This document shows, piece by piece, positions 1 to 9,833 of a stretch of DNA of 64,000 nucleotides. Where the stretch lies: the NCBI RefSeq assembly GCF_000337695.1, contig NZ_AOIA01000116.1, positions 62,001-126,000 on the forward strand, given 5' to 3'. A program made the translations under genes and the position numbers. The stretch comes from Natronococcus jeotgali DSM 18795. GTDB taxonomy: Archaea; Halobacteriota; Halobacteria; Halobacteriales; Natrialbaceae. Position 1 is the first letter of the stretch; every line of letters begins with the position of its first letter. The notes under the pieces are model-generated. The model was not told where the DNA came from, did no database searches, and was given only the letters and a program-made list of their open reading frames with translations.

Positions 1-13
1 GTTCAGATCACAC

Positions 14-1924
14 ATGGATAACGGCAACAACGCAGGATACGGATCGTCCAGACGGCGACTGCTGGCCGCCGTCGGTGCATCGTCGGCGACCCTCGCCGGC
101 TGTACGGACTTCCTCTCCGAGGAGGAAAGCGGCGACTCCGGAAACGGCAACGACTCCGACGGCGGGAACGGCGGCGACTCCGGAAACGGCAACGACTCCG
201 ACGACGGTGGGAACAGTGGCGGAGAGACGCTGTGGCCGGCGATCGACGACGGAGAGCTGCTGGCGGACTTCGAAGAGGAACCGACGCGGCGTACCGGGGA
301 GCTCTCGATGTCGGCCGACGAGGCGCGACGAGGGTCCCAGGCCGCCGTCGTCGAGGACGAGAGCGGCGAATCGGCGGGACTGACCGTCTACTTCTCGGAC
401 GGGATCGATCTCACCGACGGCGACGTCTCGTTCGCGGCGAAACCCGAGGGCGCGAACCGGATCGTCGTCGAGTTCATCGCGCCGGGACGGCAGAGCCGAC
501 TCACGACCGTCCGGCTCCTGCCCGACGAGTACACCGGTTGGCTCCGGCTCGACTGCGGATACGAGCACAAACCGGCCGGCGAGCCGGACCTGTCGAACGT
601 CACCGCGATCAACATCCTCGCGACCAACGACGGGCGGCCGATCAAGCTGGTCGTCGACGACCTCCGCAAGACCGACTCCGTCGACAACGGGAAGGCCATC
701 CTTCTCCTTCAGGGGGGATACGACTCCCAGTACGAGATCGCCGCCGACATGCTCGAGGAACGCGGCTGGGCCGCGGCCGTCCCGGTCAACCCCGAGGCGA
801 TCGGCGCCGAGGGGAGGATGGACGTCACCCAGCTACAGGAGCTTCGCGACCGCGGGTGGGACGTCTGTCCGAACCCGGGCGTGACGATGCCGCTGTCGGA
901 CATGCCGAAGGACCGACAGCGCACGGTCCTCGAGAACGCCAAGGCGACGCTCGAGGAGCGCGGTTTCGAGAACGGCGCGCGCCACCTGCTGGTCCCCGAC
1001 GATCGGATGGACCAGACGACCCACGAGGTCGTCAGGGACGTCTACGACACCGCGTACCTGTTCGGCTCGTGTCCGAACATCATGCCCCCGACCGCACAGC
1101 ACATGCTTTCACACGTCTGGGGGCCCTCGCTCCACAGCGGCGTCCGACGCCACGTCAACCTCGCCGACCAGTACAACCAGCTCACGGTCCTGCGGATGCA
1201 GGAGATCGTGGACACGGACGAGCCCGAGGGTGACGAGATGACCCTCGACGAGTTCGAGCACCTGCTCAACCACCTCGAGAACCGGGGGCTCGACGTCATC
1301 ACGCCCTCGGACCTCGTCGACGGCTCCTACGGCGGAGAGGGCGCCGACGGCGGGACCGACGGGAGCGCCGAGCGACCCGAAGGGACCATCTTCGAGGCGG
1401 GCCAGTCTCACGGGCTCGACGGCAACGGCTCCGGGAGCGAGACCGTCGAACTCGACGAGGGACTCGTCGTGGCGGAGTTCTCCCACGAGGGCAACGGCGA
1501 CTTCGTCGTCGAACTCGACGGCGACGTCCTGACGGCGGCGTCCGGATCGACGACGGGCGAATCGGTCGCGACCGTCGGCGGCGGCACCGCGGAGTTCGCC
1601 GTCGAGGCCGACGGCTCCTGGTCGATCGAGATCACCCAGCCGGCGGTACACGCCGACGACCTCGAGGAGCTTCCGGTCGAACGCTCCGGCAGCGGTTCGG
1701 GGTACGTGGGCCCGCTCTGGACCGAGGGCGGCGTCTCCCTCTCGCCGACCCACGACGGTGACGGCACGTTCATCGTCGACGGCTACGGCGCCGACGGCAG
1801 CCGGGAGCAGATCGTCAACAAGACCGGATCGTTCGACAACTCCCGATCCTACGCCGCCGGCGGAACGGTCTGGATCAACGTCGAGGCCGACGGCGACTGG
1901 ACGCTCGGCGCCGATCCGTCCTGA
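14..1924 (+). CDS. Tat-exported lipoprotein with degenerate polysaccharide-deacetylase-like domain
   Basis: A 636-residue secreted lipoprotein. The N-terminus carries a twin-arginine signal (SSRRRLLAAVG, residues 11-21) and a lipobox ending in Cys30 (LAGC), so it is probably exported folded and anchored by lipid on the outer face of the membrane. Residues ~33-72 are a Gly/Asn/Asp/Ser linker with repeated SGNGNDSD units. Residues ~230-440 resemble a NodB/polysaccharide-deacetylase barrel, but the first metal motif reads GGYDSQYE instead of TFDDG and the usual HxxxH pair is missing, so activity is doubtful. The last ~170 residues look like two beta-rich modules. A cell-surface glycan role is inference. 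It converges on leuB across a short hairpin. Confidence 0.75.
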   Translation: MDNGNNAGYGSSRRRLLAAVGASSATLAGCTDFLSEEESGDSGNGNDSDGGNGGDSGNGNDSDDGGNSGGETLWPAIDDGELLADFEEEPTRRTGELSMSADEARRGSQAAVVEDESGESAGLTVYFSDGIDLTDGDVSFAAKPEGANRIVVEFIAPGRQSRLTTVRLLPDEYTGWLRLDCGYEHKPAGEPDLSNVTAINILATNDGRPIKLVVDDLRKTDSVDNGKAILLLQGGYDSQYEIAADMLEERGWAAAVPVNPEAIGAEGRMDVTQLQELRDRGWDVCPNPGVTMPLSDMPKDRQRTVLENAKATLEERGFENGARHLLVPDDRMDQTTHEVVRDVYDTAYLFGSCPNIMPPTAQHMLSHVWGPSLHSGVRRHVNLADQYNQLTVLRMQEIVDTDEPEGDEMTLDEFEHLLNHLENRGLDVITPSDLVDGSYGGEGADGGTDGSAERPEGTIFEAGQSHGLDGNGSGSETVELDEGLVVAEFSHEGNGDFVVELDGDVLTAASGSTTGESVATVGGGTAEFAVEADGSWSIEITQPAVHADDLEELPVERSGSGSGYVGPLWTEGGVSLSPTHDGDGTFIVDGYGADGSREQIVNKTGSFDNSRSYAAGGTVWINVEADGDWTLGADPS

Positions 1925-1962
1925 TCCGCTCGTCGGCTCGTCGGACGGACGCGTTCTACCCC

Positions 1963-1980
1963 GCGGAAAAAGGGTTCCGC
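1963..1980. terminator. Hairpin between convergent genes
   Basis: Inverted repeat GCGGAA (1963-1968) and TTCCGC (1975-1980) with a 6-nt AAAGGG loop lies between the stop codons of the deacetylase-like gene and leuB. Position and symmetry suit a bidirectional terminator. There is no long T tract, so this is tentative. Confidence 0.35.
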
Positions 1981-1981
1981 G

Positions 1982-2962
1982 CTACAGCCGCTCGATGATC
2001 GCGTTCGTCACGTCCTCCGTTTTCGCGTCGCCCCCGAGGTCCGGGGTTCGCGGGCCGTCCTCGAGCGTCGATTCGACGGCCGACCGGACCGCGGACGCCT
2101 CCTCGTCGTACTCGAGGTACTCGAGCAGCATCGCGGCCGAGAGGATCGCCGCGGCCGGGTTCGCGACGCCCTCGCCGGCGATGTCGGGTGCGGTGCCGTG
2201 GACGGGCTCGAACAGCGCCCGGTCGGGGCCGACGTTCGCAGAGGGGAGCAGGCCGAGTCCGCCAACCAGTCCCGCGGCGAGATCCGAGAGGACGTCCCCC
2301 GCGAGGTTCGGGCAGACGACGACGTCGAACTGCTCGGGATCGAGACAGATCTCCGTCGCGAACGCGTCCATCAACACCTCGTCGGTCGCGACGCCTTCGT
2401 CGCTGGCCACCTCGGCGACCGTTTCTCGGAAGAGGCCGTCGGTCTCGCGCATCACGTTGGCCTTGTGAGCGATCGTGAAGCCGTCGTGGTCGCCGTCCCG
2501 GGTGTACTCGCAGGCGAACTCCGCGAGCCGTCGGGAGGCCGTTTCCGTCGTCACGCGGGTGAGAGTCGCCACGTCGTCGGTGAGTCGATCCTCGTGGCCC
2601 GCGTAGACGCCCTCGGTGTTCTCACGGAGGAAGACCAGGTCCGTCTCCGGACGGACGGCGTCGACGCCGGGATACGCCCTCGCGGGGCGGACGTTGACGA
2701 ACGAGCCGACGGCCTCCCGGAGCGGCAGGATGACGTCGGCGGCGGTCTCGCCGGCCGCGCCGAACAGCGTCGCGTCCGCCGAGGCCGCGAGGTCGTAGGT
2801 CTCCTCGGGGAGCGGTGCGCCGGTCTCCTCGGCGACCGCGTCGCCGGCCTCGGCCTCGACGAACTCGAAGTCGATCTCGAGGGCGTTCAGTACGTCGGTC
2901 GCTGCGGGCGTGACCTCCCGCCCGATTCCGTCACCGGGCACGACGGCGATCTCGTGAGTCAT
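1982..2962 (-). CDS. leuB: 3-isopropylmalate dehydrogenase
   Basis: 326-residue NAD-dependent beta-decarboxylating dehydrogenase that oxidises 3-isopropylmalate to 2-oxoisocaproate precursor in leucine synthesis. Diagnostic segments are the N-terminal VVPGDGIG, the substrate-binding [11 protein letters not shown], the catalytic Lys region [14 protein letters not shown], and the metal-binding Asp region [11 protein letters not shown]. The ATG at 2962 gives the usual [10 protein letters not shown] start; a GTG 15 codons upstream would add a non-conserved extension. It lies downstream of the subtilase gene on the same strand, separated from leuCD, so it is either read through from there or has its own promoter in the 69-bp gap. 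Confidence 0.95.
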   Translation of the reverse strand: MTHEIAVVPGDGIGREVTPAATDVLNALEIDFEFVEAEAGDAVAEETGAPLPEETYDLAASADATLFGAAGETAADVILPLREAVGSFVNVRPARAYPGVDAVRPETDLVFLRENTEGVYAGHEDRLTDDVATLTRVTTETASRRLAEFACEYTRDGDHDGFTIAHKANVMRETDGLFRETVAEVASDEGVATDEVLMDAFATEICLDPEQFDVVVCPNLAGDVLSDLAAGLVGGLGLLPSANVGPDRALFEPVHGTAPDIAGEGVANPAAAILSAAMLLEYLEYDEEASAVRSAVESTLEDGPRTPDLGGDAKTEDVTNAIIERL

Positions 2963-3031
2963 GAGGGACTCTCGCTCCCCTGAGAAAAAGAGGGTATCGA
3001 ATACCACGAGATCTGCCCGCCGCGGAGCGGC

Positions 3032-5275
3032 TCAGGACCGCGCCAGCCGCGCGACGCCGACCGCGACGAGCGCGCCGACCGCGGCGAGGACGACCGGGTT
3101 CGGCGCCCCCGAGCCGCTCTCCGAGGACGAGACGACCACGGTTTCGACCGTTTCTCCCTCGATCGGCCCGGTCTCCACGGCGACGCGGTCGAATCCGGGC
3201 CCGGACACCGCAACCGCGTAGCGGTCGCCGGCTCCGGCCACCGTCGTCGCGACGGTCCCGCCCGCGGCCGTTCGCTCCGGCAGTTCGACCGTCGCTCCGG
3301 ACGGCGATTCGACGACGACGGTGGCGTTCTCGACCGGGGTTCCGTCCTCGGCCTCGACGGCGACCTCGAGGGGCGAATCGCCCGCCAGTTCGAACGACGC
3401 CGCTCGCGGTTCCGAATCCGAGACGACGACCGTTCGCTCGCGTCCGACGTAGCCCGGGGCGTCGGCCTCGAGCGCGTACTCGTTGCCGACGGGGACCCCG
3501 TCGATCCGGTACCCGTCGGAGGTTCGCTCGCCCGGGTACGACCCGGTCGGTCCCCTCGCGGCGACCGTTCCGCCCTCGATCGCCGTCCCGAACCGCCCGT
3601 CCTCGAGCGCGACGTCGATCGTTCCGCTGCCCGCGAGGGAGAGATCGACCGCGGCCGAGCCGTCGGTCGGCGCCGACGCCGTCGCGGACGCCGGTTCGTA
3701 GCCCGAGCGTTCGGCGACGAGTTCGTACTCGCGGTTCGCGTCGAGCCCCTCGAACTCGAACTCGCCGTCGTCGTCGGTCGTCGTCGCGTGGCCGTCGTCG
3801 CCCGCGGTGGCCGTCACCGCGGCGTCCTCGAGCGGTTCGCCGGTGACGCCGTCGACGACGGTTCCCTCGAGGGTCGCGTGCGTGCCGGCCCGCTCGATCG
3901 CCGCCGGCACGTCGACGATCCCGTTGCCGCTGCGCTCGCCGTCGGCGTCGACCGCGGTCTCGGTCAGCGCGGCCTCGAGCTCCGCGGCGTCGAGGGGTCG
4001 GTCGGTCGCCGACTGAACGAGCGCCATCGCGCCGGCGGCGGCGGGTGCAGCCATGCTGGTGCCGCTTTTGACCTCGTAGCCGCCCCCGGGAGCCGTGCTC
4101 GTGACGTCGACGCCGGGCGCGGCGAGGGTCGGGACCGCGTACGAGCCGGGCCAGCGCTCGGGAGCCGCCTCGCCCCACGTTGCATCGGTTTCGATCACCT
4201 CGCTGCTCGAGAACTCGGGGACGGTACCCGATCGACCGACCGCGCCGACGCTGGTCGTGTCGTAGAGGTTGCCCGGCGACGTCGACGTTTCGGCGCCCTG
4301 GTTCCCGATCGAGCTGACGACCGGCGTTCCGGCGTCGTTGGCGTTCCGAATCGCGTCGAGCAGCCCGGTGTCGTACCCGTCGACGCCCAGGCTCAACACG
4401 ACGACGTCCGCGCCGCTCTCGACGGCCCACTCGAGTCCCGCGATGATGTCGCGCTCGTAGCCGACGCAGTCGCCGCCGCTGCAGTCGGTCATGACGGCGC
4501 CGTGGTAGAGGTCGGCGCCGGGAGCGACGCCGATCGCGGCGCCGCTCTCGTTACCCCCGGCGACGAGTCCCGACACGTGGGTCCCGTGGTCGTCGTACGC
4601 GATCGGCTCGGGCGAGGGATCGGCGCCGAAGTCCTTCCACTCGTCGACCTCGAGGTCCGGGTGATCGCCGTCGACGCCCGAGTCGAGGACGGCGACCGAC
4701 GCGCCCTCGCCCCTCGTCCCGTAGGTCTCCCAGGCCTCGGGAACGTTCATCTGCTCGAGCCCGGTCGACGGGCCGTCGGGCGCGGTCGCGGTCCCGGCGT
4801 CGGCGCCGCTCGCCTCCCGATCGGTCGCCGCGGAGACCGTCTCGTCGGCGTCGACCGCGACGACCCCGTCGGCGCCGGCGATCGCCTCGAGATCGATCCG
4901 ATCCGTGTCGACCGTCGCGACCGCCGCGGCGACGAGCCAGAACTCCCGCTCGACGGTGACGGCGTCGCTCGCGCCGACCGACCGCGCGAACCGTTCGTGG
5001 CTCGCCTCGACCCGGGCCTTCCGGGCCTCGAGGTCGTCGTCCGCGTCGAGCGGCGGCGATTCGAGGCGGACGAGGACGGTGACGTTGCCCTCGGCGTCCT
5101 CGAGCGCCGGATCGATCGGCGCGGCCGTCTGCCCGCCGTCCCCGACGGCCGATCCGCCCGGATTGCCGGGCGCGCCGACGGCTACACCCGAAAGGGATCC
5201 GAGAACCAGTACGAGCGCGAGCACCCCGGCTACGGCGCGGTCCGCGAAACGGTCGGCTACCGAGTTCCGGGGCAT
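3032..5275 (-). CDS. Secreted, membrane-anchored S8 family serine protease (subtilase)
   Basis: 747-residue exported protease. A Sec-type signal follows the ATG at 5275 (hydrophobic VAGVLALVLVLGSLSGVAVG). Next come an I9-like propeptide region (~60-150), and a subtilisin domain with Asp198 (VLDSGVDGDHPD), His233 (HGTHVSG), oxyanion Asn325 (SIGNQG) and Ser407 (SGTSMAAP). Two or three carboxypeptidase-regulatory/Ig-like repeats follow (~455-690), and then a C-terminal hydrophobic helix with an Arg-rich end, which suggests retention at the cell surface. A TTG seven codons upstream is possible. An AT-rich TATA region at about 5295-5310 fits a nearly leaderless start at 5275. The gene lies inside the usually continuous leu operon, between leuD and leuB. 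Confidence 0.9.
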   Translation of the reverse strand: MPRNSVADRFADRAVAGVLALVLVLGSLSGVAVGAPGNPGGSAVGDGGQTAAPIDPALEDAEGNVTVLVRLESPPLDADDDLEARKARVEASHERFARSVGASDAVTVEREFWLVAAAVATVDTDRIDLEAIAGADGVVAVDADETVSAATDREASGADAGTATAPDGPSTGLEQMNVPEAWETYGTRGEGASVAVLDSGVDGDHPDLEVDEWKDFGADPSPEPIAYDDHGTHVSGLVAGGNESGAAIGVAPGADLYHGAVMTDCSGGDCVGYERDIIAGLEWAVESGADVVVLSLGVDGYDTGLLDAIRNANDAGTPVVSSIGNQGAETSTSPGNLYDTTSVGAVGRSGTVPEFSSSEVIETDATWGEAAPERWPGSYAVPTLAAPGVDVTSTAPGGGYEVKSGTSMAAPAAAGAMALVQSATDRPLDAAELEAALTETAVDADGERSGNGIVDVPAAIERAGTHATLEGTVVDGVTGEPLEDAAVTATAGDDGHATTTDDDGEFEFEGLDANREYELVAERSGYEPASATASAPTDGSAAVDLSLAGSGTIDVALEDGRFGTAIEGGTVAARGPTGSYPGERTSDGYRIDGVPVGNEYALEADAPGYVGRERTVVVSDSEPRAASFELAGDSPLEVAVEAEDGTPVENATVVVESPSGATVELPERTAAGGTVATTVAGAGDRYAVAVSGPGFDRVAVETGPIEGETVETVVVSSSESGSGAPNPVVLAAVGALVAVGVARLARS

Positions 5276-5459
5276 TACTGTAGCATATATATTCAATATA
5301 CTAAATATGATGGGGTCAAATTTTCATCTGATGGAAAATAGAATAATAATGTGAGGGCCGACCGCGAAGGCGAACGCGGGCTCCGTCTGGGCTTTCGGGG
5401 GAATCGTCAAACGCCTCTCGTGTACGGTCGAGGAGTTCAGCATCACCGTCGAACTCCAC
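5276..5459. other. Intergenic segment upstream of the subtilase
   Basis: Positions 5276-5345 are very AT-rich and hold the TATA-like sequences for the subtilase. Minus-strand reading of 5316-5528 gives a 70-codon frame with an acidic, haloarchaeal-looking stretch (FCVEFDGDAELLDRTREAF), but it has no recognised domain and runs into the transposon relic, so I treat it as a possible gene fragment rather than a gene. Confidence 0.35.
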
Positions 5460-5762
5460 ACAGAAGCGTGAATCATTCGAGAGTATCCCAACTGCGGCTC
5501 TCGGGGGGACACGACTCGACACCAGCACACGCTGACGTGTGCGTGCGGCTTCGAGGGATACGTGGTCGTCTCGTGAGTGAGCAAACGCGTTGCGTTTGCG
5601 ACCTATGCAAGAGCGGAGGTCTTGTAGTATGACGAGAGAGTTTGCCCTCTCGAATCAACTCGGCATAGCCGAGACTCCCAGCGCGAGGATACCCCCGTCG
5701 TCGGGCTATGCCCGACTGCTCGCGGGATCTTTGATCCCGCCCTGTTCACGCCGGGGAGGATG
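5460..5762 (+). mobile_element. Relic of the 3' end of an IS1341/TnpB-type element with hairpin array
   Basis: Plus-strand reading around 5488-5575 gives YPNCGS...[10 protein letters not shown] followed by a stop. This matches the C-terminal zinc ribbon (CPxC...CxCGFEG) typical of haloarchaeal TnpB proteins, here degraded (first Cys replaced, stop just upstream). Downstream is a chain of tight hairpins (5581-5599, 5633-5652, 5659-5673, 5700-5716, 5722-5740). The segment ends in GGGGAGGATGTCA, which I recognise as a typical right end of these elements and which overlaps the leuD stop codon. Most of tnpB and any tnpA are absent, so it is dead as a coding unit. The hairpins could be remnants of the sense-overlapping guide RNA. 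Confidence 0.6.
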
Positions 5763-6404
5763 TCATTCGGCTTCGGGGATTGCGTCGGCCTCGACGTAGG
5801 GCAGTTCGCGGGCAGTGTCCCGGACCGCGGCCGCGTTGGACTTCATCAGCGCCGTCGTGTCCCAGACGCCCTCGACTAATGCCTTCCGCTGGGCGTCGTC
5901 GACGGTGACGTCGATCGTCTCCGAACCGTAGGTGACCGTCTCGGCCTCGACGTCGATCTCGAGGTCGCCGTCGGGGTTCTCGTCGACCCAGTCCTGGAGT
6001 TCCTCGATCGTCTCGGCGTCGGCCGTGACGGTCGGGATGCCCAGCGCGAGGCAGTTCCCGGCGAAGATCTCCGCGAAGCTCTCGCCGATGATGGCGTCGA
6101 TCCCCCAGCGCATCAGCGCCTGGGGGGCGTGTTCGCGCGAGGAGCCACAGCCGAAGTTCGAGTTGACCACCATCACCGAGGAGTCCTGGAACCGCTCCTC
6201 GTTGAACGGGTGGTCCTTCTGCTCGTCGTCCTCGTCGAATCGCAGATCGAAGAAGGCGAACTCCCCTAGCCCGTCGAAGGTGACGACCTTCATAAAGCGC
6301 GCCGGGATGATCTGGTCGGTATCGATGTCGTTGCCCCGGATCGGAACGCCGGAGCCCGAGACGGAGTCGACCTCGGGGATCTCGACCCCGTCCGCGTCAG
6401 CCAT
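5763..6404 (-). CDS. leuD: 3-isopropylmalate dehydratase small subunit
   Basis: 213 residues. With LeuC it isomerises 2-isopropylmalate to 3-isopropylmalate. The swivel domain carries the family signatures GNDIDTDQIIPARF near residue 25 and FGCGSSREHAPQAL near residue 85. Its ATG shares one base with the leuC stop (TAATG), implying translational coupling. The TGA stop lies within the conserved terminal sequence of the adjacent IS relic, so the element inserted exactly at or just past the gene end. Confidence 0.95.
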   Translation of the reverse strand: MADADGVEIPEVDSVSGSGVPIRGNDIDTDQIIPARFMKVVTFDGLGEFAFFDLRFDEDDEQKDHPFNEERFQDSSVMVVNSNFGCGSSREHAPQALMRWGIDAIIGESFAEIFAGNCLALGIPTVTADAETIEELQDWVDENPDGDLEIDVEAETVTYGSETIDVTVDDAQRKALVEGVWDTTALMKSNAAAVRDTARELPYVEADAIPEAE

Positions 6405-7828
6405 TATGCGGTCACCTCCGCTTCCGGCAGCTCACGCACATCGGTCACTTCCCCGGTGATCGCCGCCGCGGCGACCATCCGCGGGTTCATCAGGACGGTC
6501 CGTCCGTCCTTGCTGCCCTGGCGGCCGACGAAGTTCCGGTTCGAGGAGGAGGCGCAGGCCTCGTCGCCCTCGAGCTGGTCCTCGTTCATGCCCAGACACA
6601 TCGAGCAGCCGGCGTTTCGCCACTCGAAGCCGGCCGCCTCGAAGACGTCCTTCAGGCCTTCCTCCTCGGCGGCCTTCTGGACGCGCTGGCTGCCGGGGAC
6701 GACGAGCGCGCGGACGTCGTCGTGGACCTCTCGACCCTCGACGATCCGGGCCGCCCGTCGCAGGTCGGGCAGCCGGGCGTTGGTACAGGAGCCGAGGAAG
6801 GCGACGTCGATGTCGTAGCCCGCCATCGTCTCGCCGGGCTCGACGCGCATGTGCTCCTGGGCGCGCCGTGCGGTGTCTTGCTTGTCCGCGGGCAACGCCT
6901 CGGGTTCCGGGATCGGATCGGTGATGCCGATCCCCTGTCCCGGGGTCGTCCCCCAGGTGACGACCGGTTCGAGCTCGTCGGCGTCGATGCGGACGACGTC
7001 GTCGTACTCGGCGTCGTCGTCCGACCGGATCGACTCCCAGTACGGCTTGAGCTCCTCGAACTTCTCCGGGTTCTCCCGGAAGTAGTCCGTCTCCTCGAGC
7101 CACTCGTAGGTGGTCTCGTCGGGGTTGACGTAGCCCGCGCGGGCGCCGCCCTCGATCGACATGTTACAGATCGACATCCGACCCTCCATCCCCAGCGACT
7201 CGATCGCGGAGCCAGCGTACTCGTAGACGTAGCCGACGCCGCCTTCCGTTCCGAGTCGACGGATGATCTCGAGGATGACGTCCTTCGCTCCGACGCCGTC
7301 GCCGAGTTCGCCGTCGACTTCGATCTTTCGTACCTTCTGTTTCTCGAACGCGAGGGTGCCCGTCGCGAGCACGTCCCGGATCTGGCTGGTGCCGATACCG
7401 AAGGCGAGCGCGCCGAAGGCGCCGTGGGTCGAGGTGTGGGAGTCGCCACAGACGATCGTCTTCCCGGGCTGGGTGAGCCCCTGCTCCGGGCCGACGACGT
7501 GGACGATCCCCTGATCGCCGCTGTCGGGATCGGAAAAGTCGATCCCCGCCTCGCGGACGTTGCGCTCGAGTTCGCTCATCATCTCCTCGGCCGCGTCCTC
7601 CTCGTAGGGGCGGGACTGGTCGGCCGTCGGGACGATGTGATCGACCGTCGCGTGCGTTAGTTCGGGGTAGGCGACCTCGAGGTCCCGTTCCCGCAGCATC
7701 CCGAACGCCTGCGGGCTGGTGACCTCGTGGATGAGGTGGAGGCCGACGAACAGCTGGTCCTGCCCGGTCGGCAGCGTCGTCACCTTGTGGCGGTCCCAGA
7801 CCTTGTCGTATAACGTCCCCTCGCTCAT
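6404..7828 (-). CDS. leuC: 3-isopropylmalate dehydratase large subunit
   Basis: 474 residues, full length for the family. [4Fe-4S] aconitase-fold protein with cluster ligands Cys348 (GSCTNAR), Cys408 and Cys411 (GCSMCLGMN), and the substrate-binding [12 protein letters not shown] near residue 128. It partners LeuD, which starts one base from its stop. The ATG overlaps the stop of the upstream small ORF as ATGA, so it is part of one polycistronic message with ilvBNC. Confidence 0.95.
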   Translation of the reverse strand: MSEGTLYDKVWDRHKVTTLPTGQDQLFVGLHLIHEVTSPQAFGMLRERDLEVAYPELTHATVDHIVPTADQSRPYEEDAAEEMMSELERNVREAGIDFSDPDSGDQGIVHVVGPEQGLTQPGKTIVCGDSHTSTHGAFGALAFGIGTSQIRDVLATGTLAFEKQKVRKIEVDGELGDGVGAKDVILEIIRRLGTEGGVGYVYEYAGSAIESLGMEGRMSICNMSIEGGARAGYVNPDETTYEWLEETDYFRENPEKFEELKPYWESIRSDDDAEYDDVVRIDADELEPVVTWGTTPGQGIGITDPIPEPEALPADKQDTARRAQEHMRVEPGETMAGYDIDVAFLGSCTNARLPDLRRAARIVEGREVHDDVRALVVPGSQRVQKAAEEEGLKDVFEAAGFEWRNAGCSMCLGMNEDQLEGDEACASSSNRNFVGRQGSKDGRTVLMNPRMVAAAAITGEVTDVRELPEAEVTA

Positions 7829-8121
7829 ACGTCGGTTACTCCTCGGTCGCGGTCGTGTTCGTTCCCGCGCTCGAAGACGTCGTTCGCGTCGTCGGCGCCC
7901 TCCGGCGGCGTGTGGTCGACTCGCTTCATCGTGCGGTCGGACTCCGACCGCGGATCCGTCGCGGCGGGGTTCTCGTCGTCGCCGTTTCGTCGACCGCCGT
8001 CGGCCACGACCGTCGGGCCGCGGCTGAACAGCCGGCCGGCCGTCTCGCCCGTGTAGGGGTTGGTGTGGTTGACCGCGCGCATCGAGTCGTCGTCCGCGTT
8101 CGTGTCGTTCGTTCGATTCAT
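7825..8121 (-). CDS. Small hydrophilic protein encoded between ilvC and leuC
   Basis: 98 residues from the ATG at 8121, one base after the ilvC stop; the end overlaps leuC by ATGA. The sequence is very polar and rich in Asp, Arg and Asn, with a recurring pattern ([10 protein letters not shown] near the start, VDHTPPEG near the end), and no membrane segment or known domain. A similar small gene occupies this place in the Haloferax volcanii cluster as I recall it, which argues for a conserved role, perhaps as a translation linker or assembly factor. The function is unknown. Confidence 0.75.
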   Translation of the reverse strand: MNRTNDTNADDDSMRAVNHTNPYTGETAGRLFSRGPTVVADGGRRNGDDENPAATDPRSESDRTMKRVDHTPPEGADDANDVFERGNEHDRDRGVTDV

Positions 8122-8122
8122 G

Positions 8123-9167
<1,045 letters not shown>

Positions 9168-9175
<8 letters not shown>

Positions 9176-9833
9176 CGTCTGCTGGTTGGGTGTACTGCTG
9201 GTTCGCCTCGCTGGCGGACGATTCTGGCGGGGTCGGCGCCGCGGTGTCGTCGGTACCGCGGGCCAGCGCCGTCGTCCCGGTTCGGGCGATCTCGCGGATG
9301 CCGAACTGGGAGAACGTCTCGATCGCGGCCTCGATCTTCTGGCGGGCGCCCGTGATTTCGAAGGTGGCCGTCTGGGGACTCGAGTCGACAGTCTTGGCGT
9401 CGTACATGTCCGCGACGGCGGCGACCTGGTCGGGCCGTTCGGCGTTGACCTTCACGAGCGCGAGTTCGCGACGCATCGCGTCTGGCTCGAGCTCCCGGAC
9501 CGCGATCGCCGGCAGCAGCTTCCGCAGCTGCTTTTTGATCTGGTCGATCCCGGGATCGGGCTCCTCGACGACGAGCGTGATCCGGGCGCGTCCGTCCTCG
9601 TCGGTCGGTCCGACGGTCAGGCTCTCGATGTTGAACTGGCGTCTCGAGAACAGTCCCGAGACCTCGGCGAGCACGCCGGGTTCGTGTTCGACCAGCGCCG
9701 AGATGACGGTCCGTCGGGGCTCGTGTCGCGCCTCGACCTCCGGGTCGATGCGGATCCCCTGTTTGTTGCGCCGACCCGCGGGGGTCGGTCGCTCGTCGGG
9801 AGCGGGTCCGTCGAGGCCCTGGTCCCGTGTCAT
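9168..9833 (-). CDS. ilvN: Acetolactate synthase small (regulatory) subunit
   Basis: 221 residues. The N-terminal ACT domain ([19 protein letters not shown], then [12 protein letters not shown]) is the valine-feedback module of acetohydroxyacid synthase, followed by the ALS_ss C-terminal domain (~120-195). About 40 residues precede the ACT domain and a polar tail follows, both somewhat longer than in bacteria. The ATG at 9833 overlaps the ilvB stop as ATGA. The frame stays open upstream into ilvB, but that part is antisense-free noise, so the coupled ATG is the start. Confidence 0.93.
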
